Assembly (NCBI RefSeq): GCF_016860525.1
Contig: NZ_BNEA01000007.1
Coordinates: forward strand, 124,001-188,000
DNA: 64,000 bases
Source of the DNA: Streptomyces rubradiris
GTDB lineage: Bacteria; Actinomycetota; Actinomycetes; Streptomycetales; Streptomycetaceae
Direction: 5' to 3'
Shown: positions 1 to 9,060 of the stretch, piece after piece
Position numbering within the stretch: position 1 is the stretch's first letter
Layout: every line of letters begins with the position of its first letter
Notes under the pieces: generated by a model
Seen by the model: only the letters and a program-made list of their open reading frames with translations
What the model was told of the DNA's origin: nothing
Databases searched by the model: none
Made by a program: the position numbers and the translations under genes

Positions 1-283
1 CCCGCCAGATCAGGGCCGGCGCCCCGGGGGTGCGCGCGACCTGGGCGGCGAACAGGTCGTGCAGGCAGGCGCCCGCGTCCTTCCCGGCGTCCGGGAGTCC
101 GGCGGGCCGGATGTCCGGCCAGTGGGCGCCGATGTACTCCAGGCACTCCCGGCGGCCGGCCGCCCGGTGCGCGACGCGCCAGCCCGGTGGTACGTCGAGG
201 CCGTCGCCCCACAGAGCGTGCCGGTTCTCGCTGTTCACCAGGACCAGAGAGGCGTCGTTGTCGTCATGAATCGGGTTGACCAC
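1..283 (-). CDS. nikP1: NikP1, MbtH-adenylation NRPS (5' end only)
   Basis: Only the first 94 residues are inside the window. They form an MbtH-like domain ('SENRHALW', 'VPPGW', 'CLEYIGAHWPDIRP', about residues 1-65) that runs directly into the start of an adenylation domain ('LHDLFAAQVARTPGAPALI'). An MbtH domain fused in front of an adenylation-thiolation protein is the known architecture of nikkomycin NikP1, which loads L-histidine for beta-hydroxylation on the way to the imidazolone base. The GTG start (MVNPIHDD) is preceded by AAGGGGA about 8 nt upstream. It diverges from nikA across a 275-bp regulatory region. The rest of the gene, and presumably nikP2 and nikQ, lie to the left. The assignment is from domain order plus context. 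Confidence 0.9.
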   Translation of the reverse strand, partial: MVNPIHDDNDASLVLVNSENRHALWGDGLDVPPGWRVAHRAAGRRECLEYIGAHWPDIRPAGLPDAGKDAGACLHDLFAAQVARTPGAPALIWR

Positions 284-558
284 GGATCGCAGTCCCCTTC
301 GGATGCTGGATGTGCGGCGTACGCACTGGCGTTGTAGCGGGGGAAGCCCCAGGGTGGTGCCCGCACAGCATGTCGCCGCGTCCCTGCAAGGACCTCGCCG
401 CCTCGCTTGCCCCGCCCGCGGCGCCGGCCGGTCAGTGCACGGCAAGCCGTCGGCAAGGCCCCGGTTCCAGGCTGGGCCGCGTAGGGATCACCGCGGCCGG
501 CCTCCGCGGGCGGTCCCCGTGCGGATCACGCCGCACCTTGACGGAAAGGCGACCGTAC
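284..558. promoter_or_regulatory. nikP1-nikA divergent promoter region with CGGCAAG heptamers
   Basis: This non-coding gap separates two divergent nik operons. It contains two exact direct CGGCAAG heptamers at 440-446 and 451-457, 11 bp apart (one helical turn), a 6/7 match at 384-390 and a 6/7 match on the minus strand at 406-412. From memory of the nikkomycin literature, the SARP-family activator SanG binds CGGCAAG repeats in the equivalent sanN-sanO intergenic region. The binding here is inferred. The nikA ribosome site is GGAAAGG near 542-548. Confidence 0.7.
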
Positions 559-1449
559 ATGCAAGCAACTGGACGGCTGTCCGTGTCGGTCCTGGGCGCC
601 GGACTCATCGGTATGGACCTGGCGACCAAGATCATGCGCTCGGACTGTCTCGACCTGCGGCTCGTCGCGGGGCGGCACGACGCCGCCGAGCTGCGGCGGG
701 CTTCCCGGCGCGGGATGCCGGTGGCGACCGGGGGCATCCAGTCCCTCGTCGACGCCGAGGAGGACTTCGACGTGGTGTTCGACGCCACCAACGCGTCGTG
801 CCACGCCGAGCACGCGGAGAAGCTCGCGGCGTCCGGGGCGATGCTCGTCGACCTGACGCCCAGCAGAGTCGGGCAGATGATCGTCCCGAGCGTCAACCGG
901 GAGGACATCGGCTCCCACCGCGACATCAGCATGGTGACCTGCGGCGGGCAGGCGTGCGTACCGATCCTGCACGCGATCGCGAGAGTGCACGAGATCGACT
1001 GCGTCGAGGTCGTGACCACGGCCGCCACCCTGAGCGTGGGCCGCGCCTCACGCCTGAACCTGGACGAGTACGTGCAGACCACGCAGGACGCGATCCGCTG
1101 GTTCACCGGCGTCGAGGACGTGAAGGCGCTCGTCAACATCAGCCCGGCCCGGCCCGCGGCCACCTTCCGGGTCGCCATGTACCTGCGGGGCCGGGACCTC
1201 ACCACCGACTCGGTGCGCGCGCTGGTGACGAGAGCCGCTGACGAGATCCGCGCGTATGCCAAGGGGTTCGGCGTCAGCGTGTGCACCGTCAACGACTCCA
1301 CGGCCTTCGTCTCCGTGGAGGTCACCTCGTCCGGCGACCGGCTGCCGCACTACGCCGGGAATCTCGACATCATCAATTCCGCCGCGATCCAGGCCGCCGA
1401 GTGTTACGCGGCGAACCGGCTCGCACTGGCAGGCAGGGAGACGGCATGA
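559..1449 (+). CDS. nikA: NikA, acylating aldehyde dehydrogenase
   Basis: A 296-residue protein of the acetaldehyde dehydrogenase (acylating) family, MhpF/BphJ type. It has an N-terminal NAD-binding fold ('[12 protein letters not shown]', residues 11-22) and the catalytic cysteine at C128 in '[11 protein letters not shown]'. The family interconverts an acyl-CoA and its aldehyde, usually channelled to a partner aldolase. In nikkomycin biosynthesis NikA is thought to make the picolinaldehyde-type intermediate that NikB condenses. The ATG at 559 was chosen over upstream in-frame codons because it has GGAAAGG ahead of it and starts just before the nucleotide-binding fold. Its stop overlaps the nikB start (ATGA). 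First gene of the nikA-G operon. Confidence 0.93.
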   Translation: MQATGRLSVSVLGAGLIGMDLATKIMRSDCLDLRLVAGRHDAAELRRASRRGMPVATGGIQSLVDAEEDFDVVFDATNASCHAEHAEKLAASGAMLVDLTPSRVGQMIVPSVNREDIGSHRDISMVTCGGQACVPILHAIARVHEIDCVEVVTTAATLSVGRASRLNLDEYVQTTQDAIRWFTGVEDVKALVNISPARPAATFRVAMYLRGRDLTTDSVRALVTRAADEIRAYAKGFGVSVCTVNDSTAFVSVEVTSSGDRLPHYAGNLDIINSAAIQAAECYAANRLALAGRETA

Positions 1450-2519
1450 GCCAGGAAGCGGCCCGGGACGCCGCCGCGGGCAGGCCGGTCCAGATCCACG
1501 ACCCGACGCTGCGCGACGGCCAGCACGCCGTGCGGCACAGCCTCGGCGCGGAGCAGTTCCGCGCCTATCTGAAGGCCGCGGACGCCGCAGCCGTCCCGGT
1601 CGTCGAGGTCGGCCACGGCAACGGGCTGGCCGCCTCGTCCCTCCAGGTCGGCCGGGCCCGGCTGAGCGACGACGAGATGATGTCGATCGCCCGGGAGACC
1701 CTGACGACCAGCAAGCTCGGGGTTCTCATGTTCCCGGGCTGGGCCACCACCCAGGACATCAAGAACGCCCTCGCTCACGAGGTCGACTTGGTGCGCATCG
1801 CGACGCACTGCACCGAGGCCAGCGTCGCCGAGCGCCACCTCGGCTTCCTGCGCGACGAGGGCGTGGAGGCGCACGGCATCCTCCTGATGACGCACATGGC
1901 GAGCCCCGACCAGCTCGCCGAGGAGTGCGCGCGCCTGGTCGGGTACGGCGCCACCGGTGTGGGCATCCTCGACTCCTCGGGGCACTTCCTGCCCTCGGAC
2001 GTCACCGCCCGCATCGGGGCCATCTGCGCCGCCGTCGACGTGCCGGTGATGTTCCACGGGCACAACAACCTCGGCATGGCCGTGGCGAACTCGATCGCGG
2101 CGGCACAGGCGGGGGCCGGCATCCTCGACGCGTGTGCGCGGGGCTTCGGCGCCGGCGCCGGCAACACCCAGCTGGAGGTCCTGGTGCCGGTGCTGGAACG
2201 GCTGGGGTTCCGGACGGGCATCGACCTGTACCGGCTCCTGGACGCGGCGGACATCGCCGGGCGGGAGCTCATGCCGGCGCCGCCCACCATCGACTCCGTC
2301 TCCATCGTCAGCGGGCTGGCCGGGGTGTTCTCCGGATTCAAGAAACCGGTGCTCGACATCGCGGCGCGGGAAGGGGTCGATCCGCGCGACGTCTTCTTCG
2401 AACTCGGCAGGCGTCAGGTGGTCGCGGGCCAGGAGGACCTGATCGTGGAGGTGGCGCTGGCGCTGCGGGCCGCCCGGGACGGGGGAAGCCCGGCCAGCAG
2501 TGGGACCGGCTCATGCTGA
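1446..2519 (+). CDS. nikB: NikB, 4-hydroxy-2-oxovalerate aldolase family
   Basis: A 357-residue HMGL-like TIM-barrel aldolase. The start of the barrel carries the family motif '[11 protein letters not shown]' (residues 17-27, D19 and R23 at the catalytic/metal site), and the metal-binding 'HGHNNLG' follows at about residues 204-211. Catabolic homologues (MhpE/BphI) split 4-hydroxy-2-oxovalerate and pair physically with acetaldehyde dehydrogenase, as nikB pairs with nikA. In the nikkomycin route NikB is considered to join the pyridine aldehyde to a 2-oxo acid (2-oxobutyrate) to give the keto precursor of hydroxypyridylhomothreonine. The ATGA overlap with nikA and the 7-nt overlap with nikC indicate translational coupling. 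Confidence 0.93.
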   Translation: MSQEAARDAAAGRPVQIHDPTLRDGQHAVRHSLGAEQFRAYLKAADAAAVPVVEVGHGNGLAASSLQVGRARLSDDEMMSIARETLTTSKLGVLMFPGWATTQDIKNALAHEVDLVRIATHCTEASVAERHLGFLRDEGVEAHGILLMTHMASPDQLAEECARLVGYGATGVGILDSSGHFLPSDVTARIGAICAAVDVPVMFHGHNNLGMAVANSIAAAQAGAGILDACARGFGAGAGNTQLEVLVPVLERLGFRTGIDLYRLLDAADIAGRELMPAPPTIDSVSIVSGLAGVFSGFKKPVLDIAAREGVDPRDVFFELGRRQVVAGQEDLIVEVALALRAARDGGSPASSGTGSC

Positions 2520-3793
2520 CCGTGAACGAGAACTCCCGGTACTTCGTGCCGGCCCCCGCGGTGGGAAGCGTCCTCGGGGGCGCCGAGCTGGCCGCACTGG
2601 GCGAGGTCGTCCGGTCCGGCGAGAGCCTCTCGCAAGGACGGTGGCGGGACGCGTTCGAACAGGCGATGCGCGAGCACGTCGGCAGCCGGTACGCGCTGAC
2701 CGTCACCAGCGGAACCGTCGCCGTCGCGCTCGCCGTGCACCTGCTGGACCTCGCCCCCGGTGACGAGGTCATCGTGACCCCGCAGACCTTCAAGGCCACC
2801 GTCGACCCCCTGCTGGCCCACGACGTGACGGTCCGTTTCTGCGACGTGGAACCGGACACTCTGAACGTGGACGTCGACTCGTTCGAGTCGCTGATCACCC
2901 CGCGGACCCGGGCCCTGATCCTGGTCCACTACGGCGGCCGGCCGGCCCGCATGGACGAGATCATGCGGGTGGCCCGTCGGCACGGCGTCCGGGTGATCGA
3001 GGACTGCGCGCACGCGCTGGGCGCCCTCTACCGCGGCCGGCGGCCGGGCGTGCTCGGCGACATCGGGTGCTTCAGCTTCCACTCCAGCAAGAACATCACC
3101 ACCCTCGGCGAGGGCGGCATGCTCACCTTCGACGATCCCGAGTGGGCCGAGCGCCTCGACCGCATCCGCTCCAACGCCGCCGACGGGGTCCTCATCCCGT
3201 CGCCGCTGTCGGCCGGGCCGTACAAGCACTCGGAACCCTGGATGATGTGGGCGGGGGACGCGTACGAGAAGGAGTGCCTGCGCATCCGGCACCCCGGGAG
3301 CAACGCCACGCTCAGCGAGGCCGGGGCGGCTGTCGGGCTCGTCCAGCTGGAGCGTCTCGGGGAGCTGGCCGGGCGGCGGCGATGGATCGCCGGGCGCCTC
3401 ACCCGGACGCTGGCCAAGTTGCCGCAGGTGCGGCTGGCCGACGTCCCCGAGGACATCCACCACCCCTACCACCTGTTCACCTTCTTCGTCCGGCCGGGAC
3501 AGGGCGTGAGCCGCGACGAGGTCATCCACGCCCTGGAGGACGCCGGGGTCCAGGTGCAGGTGCGTTACTTCCCCTTGCACCTGCGCCCCGAGTGGCGGGG
3601 CCGGGGCCACCGGCTCGGCGAGTGTCCGGTCACCGAGCGGCTCTGGTTCCACGAGCAGGTCAACCTGCCCTGCTACCCGTCGATGACCGACGGCCAGGTG
3701 GAGCACCTGGTGCTGGCCCTGAAGTCCGCGCTCACCGGACGGCGGGACACCGGCAAGCGCGGCACGTCGAGTTACGAGGAGGCCCGGGCATGA
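2513..3793 (+). CDS. nikC: NikC, L-lysine 2-aminotransferase (DegT/DnrJ fold)
   Basis: A 426-residue PLP-dependent aminotransferase of the DegT/DnrJ/EryC1 family. It has '[11 protein letters not shown]' (cofactor phosphate region, about 66-76), D164 and H167 in '[11 protein letters not shown]', and the Schiff-base lysine K193 in '[14 protein letters not shown]'. In nikkomycin biosynthesis NikC removes the 2-amino group of lysine to give piperideine-2-carboxylate, the NikD substrate. Sequence alone cannot separate this from sugar aminotransferases of the same fold. The specificity comes from the position between nikB and nikD. The start overlaps the nikB stop by 7 nt and the stop overlaps the nikD ATG. 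Confidence 0.92.
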   Translation: MLTVNENSRYFVPAPAVGSVLGGAELAALGEVVRSGESLSQGRWRDAFEQAMREHVGSRYALTVTSGTVAVALAVHLLDLAPGDEVIVTPQTFKATVDPLLAHDVTVRFCDVEPDTLNVDVDSFESLITPRTRALILVHYGGRPARMDEIMRVARRHGVRVIEDCAHALGALYRGRRPGVLGDIGCFSFHSSKNITTLGEGGMLTFDDPEWAERLDRIRSNAADGVLIPSPLSAGPYKHSEPWMMWAGDAYEKECLRIRHPGSNATLSEAGAAVGLVQLERLGELAGRRRWIAGRLTRTLAKLPQVRLADVPEDIHHPYHLFTFFVRPGQGVSRDEVIHALEDAGVQVQVRYFPLHLRPEWRGRGHRLGECPVTERLWFHEQVNLPCYPSMTDGQVEHLVLALKSALTGRRDTGKRGTSSYEEARA

Positions 3794-4959
3794 CGGAATC
3801 CTATGACGTGGTGGTCGTGGGAGGCGGGCCCGTGGGCCTGGCCACCGCCTGGCAGGTCGCCGAGCGCGGCCACCGGGTACTGGTCCTGGAACGGCACACG
3901 TTCTTCAACGAGAACGGGGGCACCAGCGGCGCCGAGCGGCACTGGCGGCTCCAGTACACGCAGGAGGACCTGTTCCGCCTGACGCTGGAGACCCTTCCGC
4001 TGTGGCGGGCGCTGGAGAGCCGCTGCGAGCGCCGCCTCATCCACGAGATCGGCAGCCTCTGGTTCGGGGACACCGACGTCGTCACCAACGAGGGCCAGAT
4101 CTCGGGGACCGCCGCGATGATGGACAAGCTCTCGGTGCGCTACGAGTGGCTCAAGGCCACCGACATCGAGCGGCGGTTCGGGTTCCGCGGCCTGCCCCGG
4201 GACTACGAGGGGTTCCTCCAGCCGGACGGCGGGACGATCGACGTCAGGGGAACGCTCGCGGCGCTCTTCACCCTCGCCCAGGCCGCCGGCGTCACCCTGC
4301 GCGCCGGGGAGACGGTGACCGAACTCGTGCCGGACGCGGACGGGGTGAGCGTCACCACCGACCGGGGCACCTACCGGGCCGGCAAGGTGGTGCTGGCCTG
4401 CGGCCCCTACACCAACGACCTGCTGGAACCGCTGGGCGCGCGCCTCGCGTACTCGGTGTACGAGATGGCCATCGCGGCCTACCGGCAGGCCACGCCGGTG
4501 ACGGAGGCGCCGTTCTGGTTCGCCTTCCAGCAGCCGACGCCGCAGGACACCAACCTGTTCTACGGGTTCGGCCACAACCCGTGGGCGCCCGGGGAGTTCG
4601 TGCGCTGCGGGCCGGTCTTCGAGGTGGACCCGCTCGACCACCCCTCGGCGGCCACCGGCGTCGCCGACCGGCGCCAGACGGACCGGCTCTCGGGCTGGCT
4701 GCGGGACCATCTGCCCACGGTCGACCCCGACCCGGTGCGGACCTCGACCTGCCTGGCCGTGCTGCCCACGGACCCCGAACGGCAGTTCTTCCTCGGCACC
4801 GCCCGGGACCTGATGACGCACGGGGAGAAGGTCGTCGTCTACGGGGCGGGCTGGGCGTTCAAGTTCGTCCCGCTGTTCGGCCGGATCTGCGCCGACCTGG
4901 CGGTGGAGGACTCCACCGCGTACGACATCTCACGGCTCGCCCCGCAGTCGGCTCTCTGA
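3790..4959 (+). CDS. nikD: NikD, piperideine-2-carboxylate oxidase
   Basis: A 389-residue flavoprotein of the monomeric sarcosine oxidase family, with an N-terminal Rossmann motif 'VVVVGGGPVGLATA' (residues 7-20) and a second glycine-rich region near 'VVLACGPYTND'. NikD is known to carry covalently bound FAD and to oxidise piperideine-2-carboxylate to picolinate. The published flavin-linking residue is Cys321, and the cysteine in 'TSTCLAVLPT' falls exactly at residue 321 here, so both length and active site match. ATGA overlap with nikC. A 30-nt gap with a GGAAAGGAAGG ribosome site leads to nikE. Confidence 0.96.
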   Translation: MTESYDVVVVGGGPVGLATAWQVAERGHRVLVLERHTFFNENGGTSGAERHWRLQYTQEDLFRLTLETLPLWRALESRCERRLIHEIGSLWFGDTDVVTNEGQISGTAAMMDKLSVRYEWLKATDIERRFGFRGLPRDYEGFLQPDGGTIDVRGTLAALFTLAQAAGVTLRAGETVTELVPDADGVSVTTDRGTYRAGKVVLACGPYTNDLLEPLGARLAYSVYEMAIAAYRQATPVTEAPFWFAFQQPTPQDTNLFYGFGHNPWAPGEFVRCGPVFEVDPLDHPSAATGVADRRQTDRLSGWLRDHLPTVDPDPVRTSTCLAVLPTDPERQFFLGTARDLMTHGEKVVVYGAGWAFKFVPLFGRICADLAVEDSTAYDISRLAPQSAL

Positions 4960-4989
4960 CGTGGCCGCGGGAAAGGAAGGTGACAGGGC

Positions 4990-6675
4990 ATGAGTTCATT
5001 CCGTCCCGAGGATCCCGGCCTCCCGAGGATTCCGCCGGATCGCGCGCGGGAGTACCGCGACCGCGGGTGGTGGCGTCCCGAGCGGGTCGACCGGCTGGTG
5101 CTGCGGCACGTGGCCGAGGATCCCGAGAAGGAGGCCGTCCGCGGCCCCGGCGGCCGGCTGACCCGGCGCGAGCTGGCGGACGCGGTCGCCGGCGCCGCCG
5201 CCCGGCTGGCCGGCCTCGGGATCGCGCGCGGGGACCGTGTCCTGGTGCAGCTCCCCAACGACCTGGAGCTGGTCGTCCTGCCGCTGGCGCTGATGCGGCT
5301 GGGCGCCCACCCGGTGATGGCGGTGCCCACGCTGCGCCGCCGCGAGCTGCTGGCGGTCGTGGCGGCCACCCGGCCCACGGCCGTGGCCGTACCACGCCGC
5401 TGGCAGCGCTTCGACCATGTCGCGCTGGCGAGGGAACTGCGGGAGAGCTGCCCGAGCATCCGGCACATCCTGGTCGCCGACCGCGCGGCGGACGCCCCTC
5501 CCGAAGGCACCGAGGACTTGGTCGGGCTGTGCCGACCGGACCCCGAGGCGAGGCCCCTGCCCGATCTGGGGCCGCCGCTGGCCGACGAGCCCGCCGTCTT
5601 CCTGCTGTCCAGCGGGACCACCGGCCCGCCGAAGGCGATCGCGCGCGCCCACGAGGGCTACGGCTACATGATCCGCACGGCCGCCCGGTGGGCCGGGCTG
5701 TCGCCGGACACGGTGTACCTCGCCGTCATGTCGGGGGCGCACGGGTTCGTCCTCAACTGCCCCGGCATGTTCGGCGTCCTGGCCTTCGGCGGCCGGATCG
5801 TCCTGGGCTCGCCGGGAGATCCCGGGGCGGCGCTCGACCTCATCGACCGGGAGGGGGTGACGCACACGACGCTGGTGCCCGCGCTGATCACCCAGTGGCT
5901 GGGCGAGGCCGGGAAGCGGGGGCGCGGGCCGACGTCGCTGCGCGTGCTCCAGGCCGGCGGCGCCCGGCTGGACCCCGCCCCGGCGGCCGAGGCGCACAAG
6001 CTGCTCGGCTGTACGGTGCAGCAGTGCTACGGCATGAGCGAGGGGCTGCTGACCTACACCGCGCTGGACGACCCCGGTGACGTCATCGCCCACACCCAGG
6101 GGCGGCCCGCCTCACCCGGCGACGAGATCCGCATCGTGGCCGAGGACGGCACCGAAGTGGCACCCGGCGAGATGGGAGAAGTGCTGACCAGGGGCCCGTA
6201 CACGGTCGCCGGGTACTACGCGGCGCCGGACGCCGACGCGCGCGCCTTCACCGACGACGGCTTCTACCGCACCGGCGACCTGGCACGCCTCCACCCGTCG
6301 GGCGGGCTGGTGGTGGAGGGCCGGATCGGCGACGTCATCAACCGCGGCGGGGAGAAGATCTCCGCCGGGGAGATCGAATCGCTGCTCGCCGAGCACCCCT
6401 TGCTGCGGGCGGTCGCGGCGGTCGCGATGCCGCACCCGGTGTGGGGGCAGACGGTCTGCGTCTTCGCCGTCCCCTCCGACCCGGAGAAGCAGCCGACGCT
6501 GCTCGGTCTGCGCCGCTTCCTCACCGAGCGCGGCATCGCCACGTACAAACTGCCCGAGGAGATAAGGGTGGTCGATGCCCTCCCGATGATCGGCGTCGGC
6601 AAGATCAACCGGGTCGCGCTCCGTGCGGCGGCAGCGGACCGGCAGGCCCGAGAGGAACGGGAACCCACCCCATGA
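4990..6675 (+). CDS. nikE: NikE, (hydroxy)picolinate-AMP ligase
   Basis: A 561-residue ANL-superfamily adenylating enzyme similar in layout to 2,3-dihydroxybenzoate-AMP ligases (DhbE/EntE). It has the P-loop-like 'LSSGTTGPPKAI' at about 204-215, 'YGMSEGLL' near 348, 'YRTGDLA' near 427 and the C-terminal lysine loop 'GKINRV' near 537. It should activate picolinate or hydroxypicolinate as the adenylate before CoA transfer and reduction by NikA. The acid specificity is inferred from the pathway. The nikF ATG overlaps its stop. Confidence 0.92.
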   Translation: MSSFRPEDPGLPRIPPDRAREYRDRGWWRPERVDRLVLRHVAEDPEKEAVRGPGGRLTRRELADAVAGAAARLAGLGIARGDRVLVQLPNDLELVVLPLALMRLGAHPVMAVPTLRRRELLAVVAATRPTAVAVPRRWQRFDHVALARELRESCPSIRHILVADRAADAPPEGTEDLVGLCRPDPEARPLPDLGPPLADEPAVFLLSSGTTGPPKAIARAHEGYGYMIRTAARWAGLSPDTVYLAVMSGAHGFVLNCPGMFGVLAFGGRIVLGSPGDPGAALDLIDREGVTHTTLVPALITQWLGEAGKRGRGPTSLRVLQAGGARLDPAPAAEAHKLLGCTVQQCYGMSEGLLTYTALDDPGDVIAHTQGRPASPGDEIRIVAEDGTEVAPGEMGEVLTRGPYTVAGYYAAPDADARAFTDDGFYRTGDLARLHPSGGLVVEGRIGDVINRGGEKISAGEIESLLAEHPLLRAVAAVAMPHPVWGQTVCVFAVPSDPEKQPTLLGLRRFLTERGIATYKLPEEIRVVDALPMIGVGKINRVALRAAAADRQAREEREPTP

Positions 6676-7904
6676 CCGAGACGTCCGGCCACGACATTCC
6701 GTCGTTCCCCATGGCCCGCGAGTGCCCCATGCACCCGCCCGCCGAGTATCGCGAGCTGCGCGGGCGGGAGCCGGTCAGCCGGGTCCGCATGCCCGACGGT
6801 CAGGTGGCCTGGCTGGTCCTCAAGCACGGTCTGGCCCGCAAGCTGCTCGCCGACCCGCGGGTCAGCGCCGACCGCCTGCACCCGGCGTTCCCGGGCCGGC
6901 TGACCGCCGAGCAGCGCGCGGCGCCCGAGCGCGTCCGCCGGCTCAGCACCCGGCGGTCCATGATCCACCTGGACGGGGACGAGCACGGGGCTCACCGCAA
7001 GATCCTGACCGGCGAGTTCTCGCTGCGCCGGATCGCCGCGCTACGCCCGCGTGTCCAGGAGATCGTCGACCGGAGCATCGACGAGATGCTGGCCGCGCCG
7101 CAGCCGGCCGACCTCGTCGAGCACGTGTCGCAGGCGGTGCCGTCGCTGGTGATCTGCGAGCTGCTGGGCGTGCCCCACGAGCAGCGCCGTGACTTCCACG
7201 AGTGGGCGGGCATGCTGGTCAGCCGGTCCGTCTCGATACGGGAGCGCGCCGCGGCCTCCGACGCGCTCAACGACTTCCTGGAAGACCTCGTCACCGAGAA
7301 GGAGCGGGGCGAGCCCACCGACGACCTGATCGGCCGGCTCATCGCGCGCAACCGGCGGACGCCGGTGATGACGCACGACGAGATCGTGGGCACCGCCGTC
7401 ATGCTGCTGGTCGCCGGGCACCAGACCACCGCGAACATGATCTCGCTGGGTGTGGTGGCGCTGCTGGAGAACCCGGAGCACAAGGCACGGATCGCGGCCG
7501 ACCCCTCGCTGCTGCCCCCGGCGATCGAGGAGATGCTGCGCTACTTCAGCGTCGTGGAGAACGCGCCCGCCCGGGTCGCCACCGAGGACATCGAGATCGG
7601 CGGCGTGACCATCCGACAGAACGAGGGCATCGTCGTGTCCGGGCTGGCCGCCGACTGGGACGACGAGGTCTTCGAGCACCCGGACCGGCTCGACTTCGAA
7701 CGCGGCGCGCGCCACCACGTCGCCTTCGGGTACGGAGTCCACCAGTGCCTCGGGCAGAACCTGGCCCGGGTGGAGCTGGAGATCGTGTTCGAGACGCTGC
7801 TGCGCCGGGTTCCGGGCCTGTCGCTGGCCGTGCCCGCCGAGGAGCTGCCGTACAAGGACGACGCCGGGATCTACGGCATCTACCGGATGCCGGTGAACTG
7901 CTGA
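6672..7904 (+). CDS. nikF: NikF, cytochrome P450
   Basis: A 410-residue bacterial class I P450. It has the I-helix oxygen-binding motif 'LLVAGHQTTANM' near 240-251 and the haem loop 'FGYGVHQCLGQNLAR' with the thiolate cysteine at 359. Published work assigns NikF to hydroxylation of the pyridine ring (nikkomycins with or without the 5-hydroxyl). A dedicated ferredoxin gene follows after 16 nt, as expected for a two-protein electron supply. Overlaps nikE by 4 nt (ATGA). No truncation or missing key residue. Confidence 0.92.
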   Translation: MTETSGHDIPSFPMARECPMHPPAEYRELRGREPVSRVRMPDGQVAWLVLKHGLARKLLADPRVSADRLHPAFPGRLTAEQRAAPERVRRLSTRRSMIHLDGDEHGAHRKILTGEFSLRRIAALRPRVQEIVDRSIDEMLAAPQPADLVEHVSQAVPSLVICELLGVPHEQRRDFHEWAGMLVSRSVSIRERAAASDALNDFLEDLVTEKERGEPTDDLIGRLIARNRRTPVMTHDEIVGTAVMLLVAGHQTTANMISLGVVALLENPEHKARIAADPSLLPPAIEEMLRYFSVVENAPARVATEDIEIGGVTIRQNEGIVVSGLAADWDDEVFEHPDRLDFERGARHHVAFGYGVHQCLGQNLARVELEIVFETLLRRVPGLSLAVPAEELPYKDDAGIYGIYRMPVNC

Positions 7905-7920
7905 GGAGAGGGGCACGCCC

Positions 7921-8115
7921 GTGCACATCACCGCGGACAAGGGGCGGTGCGTCGGCGCCGCCCAGTGCGTCCTGGCGGCGCCCGCCGTCTTCGACCAGGA
8001 CGAGCAGGGGCTGGTGGCGCCGGTGACGGTGGATCCGGCCGGGGCGGATTGGCCGGCCGTCCGTCAGGCGGTCCACCTGTGCCCGTCGTCGGCCATCCGG
8101 ATCGACGAGGAGTGA
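7921..8115 (+). CDS. nikG: NikG, small 3Fe-4S ferredoxin
   Basis: A 64-residue ferredoxin of the Streptomyces P450-partner type. Cysteines 10, 16 and 54 ('CVGAAQC' and 'HLCPS') give the three-cysteine pattern of a [3Fe-4S] cluster, with alanine in place of the fourth ligand. It presumably passes electrons to NikF. The GTG start at 7921 follows a clear GAGGAGAGG site. Last gene of the operon, with the transcription terminator 4 nt beyond its stop. Confidence 0.92.
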   Translation: MHITADKGRCVGAAQCVLAAPAVFDQDEQGLVAPVTVDPAGADWPAVRQAVHLCPSSAIRIDEE

Positions 8116-8119
8116 CCGG

Positions 8120-8159
8120 CGGAAGCCGCCGTCCGAGACGACTCGGGCGGCGGCTTCCG
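8120..8159. terminator. Strong hairpin terminator after nikG
   Basis: An 18-bp stem (8120-8137 with 8142-8159, one G-T pair) closed by a 4-nt loop at 8138-8141. It lies between the convergent nikG and the minus-strand oxygenase-like gene ending at 8198, so it can stop transcription from both sides. No U-tract, as usual in Streptomyces. Confidence 0.85.
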
Positions 8160-8197
8160 TCCTGTCCGGCCGTCGGTGTCAGGCCGAGGTGCGCCGG

Positions 8198-8824
8198 TCA
8201 CTCGAAGAAGGCCATGGTGACCCACCGCCGCACCAGGCCCCGCCCCGCACTGACCGGCGCCATCTGGTGCCAGGACGAGGGCGACGGCGAGTAGAGCCAG
8301 GCGGTGCCTCCCGTCGGAAGCATGGTCGAGGCGGGACCGGCCGACCTGTCCGGGCCGGACCAGCACTCCTGTTCTCCGCCGCCGTCGGCCGGCCAGTGCT
8401 CGTTGGTGTGCAGTGCGAAGGCGAGCCTCTTGTGCTGTTTGCCAATGCTGAGGTCCTCGAAGTCGCCGTCGTAGTGGTGGTAGATCTCGGCCCGGCGGTG
8501 GAGCCCGGCGGTGTCCACCCCGGTCTCGCGGCGGAGCCAGTCGGTGAACCCGTCGGACAGCAGGTCGGTGACCAGTTCGCGCCAGGGCGCCGCCAGCGGG
8601 ATCTCCTCGGGGGTGAGGCCGGTCTTGTTGTCGGAGACCGGCAGGACGGACGAACGGTAGCGGCGCCGTACCTCACCGGTCGAGGTGTCGATCCGCTGGA
8701 ACAGACCCTCGTCCGGCGCGGTGGCACCGAGGTCGGCCAGGTGGCGCGCGGAGAGCAGACCGGCGCCGCGGAAGTGCCGGAAGGGGTGGTCCCACGTTTC
8801 GAGCCGGACGTCCAGGTTGATCAA
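8198..8824 (-). CDS. NikI-like 2OG/Fe(II) oxygenase paralogue without HxD site
   Basis: A 208-residue protein clearly related to NikI. Both start 'LDxxLE..xxPFxxFRG' and share 'NGD/DGD..DLS', '..WP..GG' and a distal 'SWH' block. The TTG start is preferred because AGAGG lies 8 nt upstream and the N-termini then align residue for residue with NikI. A GTG 9 nt further up would sit on the ribosome site. Where NikI has H124 and D126, this protein has G128 and Q130 ('LSIGKQHK'). The distal His (H186) and a 2-oxoglutarate-type Arg (R199/R200) are kept. It may therefore be non-catalytic, regulatory, or use another chemistry. Function not assigned. It lies head-to-head with nikI and convergent with nikG. 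Confidence 0.8.
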   Translation of the reverse strand: MINLDVRLETWDHPFRHFRGAGLLSARHLADLGATAPDEGLFQRIDTSTGEVRRRYRSSVLPVSDNKTGLTPEEIPLAAPWRELVTDLLSDGFTDWLRRETGVDTAGLHRRAEIYHHYDGDFEDLSIGKQHKRLAFALHTNEHWPADGGGEQECWSGPDRSAGPASTMLPTGGTAWLYSPSPSSWHQMAPVSAGRGLVRRWVTMAFFE

Positions 8825-9060
8825 GACTCGCACCTCTCGGCGGCCGGCGTGTGCGCCGGTTCGGGTATCAGGGCTGCCCCGCCAGTGTCACCGTGCCGCT
8901 TGCCGTGTGATGGCGCACCGGTTTGCGAAGACCTTGCCGATCCCCGGCAGCGGCCGGGCAGCGAACCGACGAGGGGTCGGCAGGGGCCCGTGGACAGGCT
9001 GTGGCCAGGTCAGGCCCGGGCCGTCCCGGGCCCACGCATCGACTCCAAGGAGACACCGTG
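8825..9060. promoter_or_regulatory. Divergent promoter region upstream of nikI
   Basis: This 236-bp gap separates the minus-strand oxygenase-like gene from nikI. Two exact CTTGCCG elements (CGGCAAG on the minus strand) lie at 8899-8905 and 8933-8939, 34 bp apart (about three helical turns). They are the same heptamer found in the nikP1-nikA promoter, which suggests shared SARP control of the second operon. The nikI ribosome site AAGGAG is at 9047-9052. Confidence 0.55.
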
